Of a stretch of DNA of 24,108 nucleotides, positions 23,470 through 24,108 are shown one piece after another. The first letter of the stretch is position 1. Each line of letters begins with the position of its first letter. Under the pieces are notes generated by a model. The model did no database searches. It saw nothing but the letters and a program-made list of their open reading frames with translations, and was not told where the DNA came from. The DNA is from Candidatus Sigynarchaeota archaeon (lineage in GTDB: Archaea; Asgardarchaeota; Lokiarchaeia; Sigynarchaeales; Sigynarchaeaceae). A program made the translations under genes and the position numbers. The stretch lies in contig JAUQYW010000047.1 of NCBI GenBank assembly GCA_030587525.1, forward strand, positions 1-24,108, given 5' to 3'.

Positions 23470-24108
23470 CTATTTCTCCGCATCTTTTAAGTCGAATGCC
23501 TTCAAGCCTTCCGTGCTTTCCGCTGGAATTGGCGGGAAGGAGAATGGATCCTCGTCGATTTTTCCGTACACGGCGTCAAGCTTGGGATACAAGTGAAGGG
23601 TCATCTCGATGGCATTGCAAATCTGGAGGAATTGCTGGAGCTCGGCGTCCGTGATGGCCCTCGTGATGTGCTTCTCTTTCGGTTCCGCGGAATACCGGCG
23701 GCCTTCGAGCCATTGTTTCAATTGCTGGATGTTGCCCATTTCATACTCCCACATTGGCGTGATAATGCCTCCGACCCAGAAAGTTGCCTCATTTATCGAT
23801 GGCGAGCTTGCCGCGAGCTTGGATGTCTTGGTGACATCGTTAAAATAAACCCGGCGTTCTTGCTCCACGTATGTCGGCTTGACAATCCGTTTATCTGCAC
23901 AGGTCCCGACCGCCCGCGTCGATGTATCCAGAACTCTTGCATCTCGAAGGAGATGATAGCTCGCTAGCAACCGCCCGAGCTTTGCCATGCTACCGAATAG
24001 TGCCACGCCATTCGGAAAGGGAATGCGCGGAAAGTCCTGGCGCAAAGTTGGCGTATATTTCGTTCGATAACTTGGCGTGTTCAAGATGCCATAAATGTAA
24101 TAGAAAAT
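23470..24108 (-). CDS. C-terminal part of an adenine-specific methylase/R-M enzyme (5' end outside the window)
   Basis: The frame stays open to the right edge and gives 213 residues, with no true start in the window. The visible beginning, FYYIYGILNTPSYRTKY, followed by LRQDFPRIPFP and then LGRLLASYHLL, is the pattern seen near the C-terminus of type ISP and related type II restriction-modification methylases, in the target-recognition region. Methylase motifs I and IV would lie beyond the window. A later region rich in Glu and Lys ends in a charged tail. It converges on the PAP2 gene with 23 bases between the stops. This is at least the third DNA methylase in about 17 kb. Whether it carries a nuclease domain cannot be seen. 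Confidence 0.65.
   Translation of the reverse strand: MFYYIYGILNTPSYRTKYTPTLRQDFPRIPFPNGVALFGSMAKLGRLLASYHLLRDARVLDTSTRAVGTCADKRIVKPTYVEQERRVYFNDVTKTSKLAASSPSINEATFWVGGIITPMWEYEMGNIQQLKQWLEGRRYSAEPKEKHITRAITDAELQQFLQICNAIEMTLHLYPKLDAVYGKIDEDPFSFPPIPAESTEGLKAFDLKDAEK

Overview
The window looks archaeal. TATA-type boxes sit about 26-27 bases before the likely transcript starts of several genes, leaders are short or absent, Shine-Dalgarno motifs of the GGTGA/GAGG type occur, and transcripts end on T-tracts. The lineage cannot be fixed from this sequence. An Asgard or other uncultured archaeon would fit the mix of sugar-metabolism genes, membrane flippase and defence genes, but that is inference.

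Layout. Positions 1-4136 are metabolic: a Gfo/Idh/MocA oxidoreductase, two xylose-isomerase-like TIM-barrel proteins facing each other, and a DUF362 protein. A gene-poor divergent gap follows (4137-4499), then a large MOP-type polysaccharide flippase (4500-6398). From 6491 to the end the window reads as a defence or DNA-modification island. It holds an Eco57I-like adenine methylase, a cytosolic LRR-DUF2341 protein, a HEAT/ARM-like protein, a winged-helix/SWIM zinc-finger protein and a reverse transcriptase carrying a BRCT domain. Next come two tandem structured RNA genes, a two-lobed beta-class DNA methylase on the minus strand, a PAP2 phosphatase, and the 3' end of a third methylase running off the right edge.

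The main discovery is a retron-like system at 12373-19905. The reverse transcriptase has the catalytic YADD and both retron hallmarks, NAxxH (264-268) and a VTG-like ITG (431-433). It lies in a tight operon behind a HEAT-like gene and a WH-SWIM gene, the partner pair I recall for type XIII retrons. Immediately downstream, on the same strand, are two 187-nt RNA genes. Each is bracketed by complementary ends resembling retron a1/a2, has its own TATA box and is followed by a T-tract. The copies differ at only 8 positions, all in one long hairpin. Two base pairs have changed on both strands, one mismatch is repaired and one pair becomes a wobble, which is direct covariation evidence for a functional RNA.

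Working model (inference): the RT uses each RNA to make msDNA from the long hairpin. The HEAT and SWIM proteins, and perhaps the LRR-DUF2341 protein, act as effector or regulator. The neighbouring methylases belong to separate defence or modification modules in the same island.
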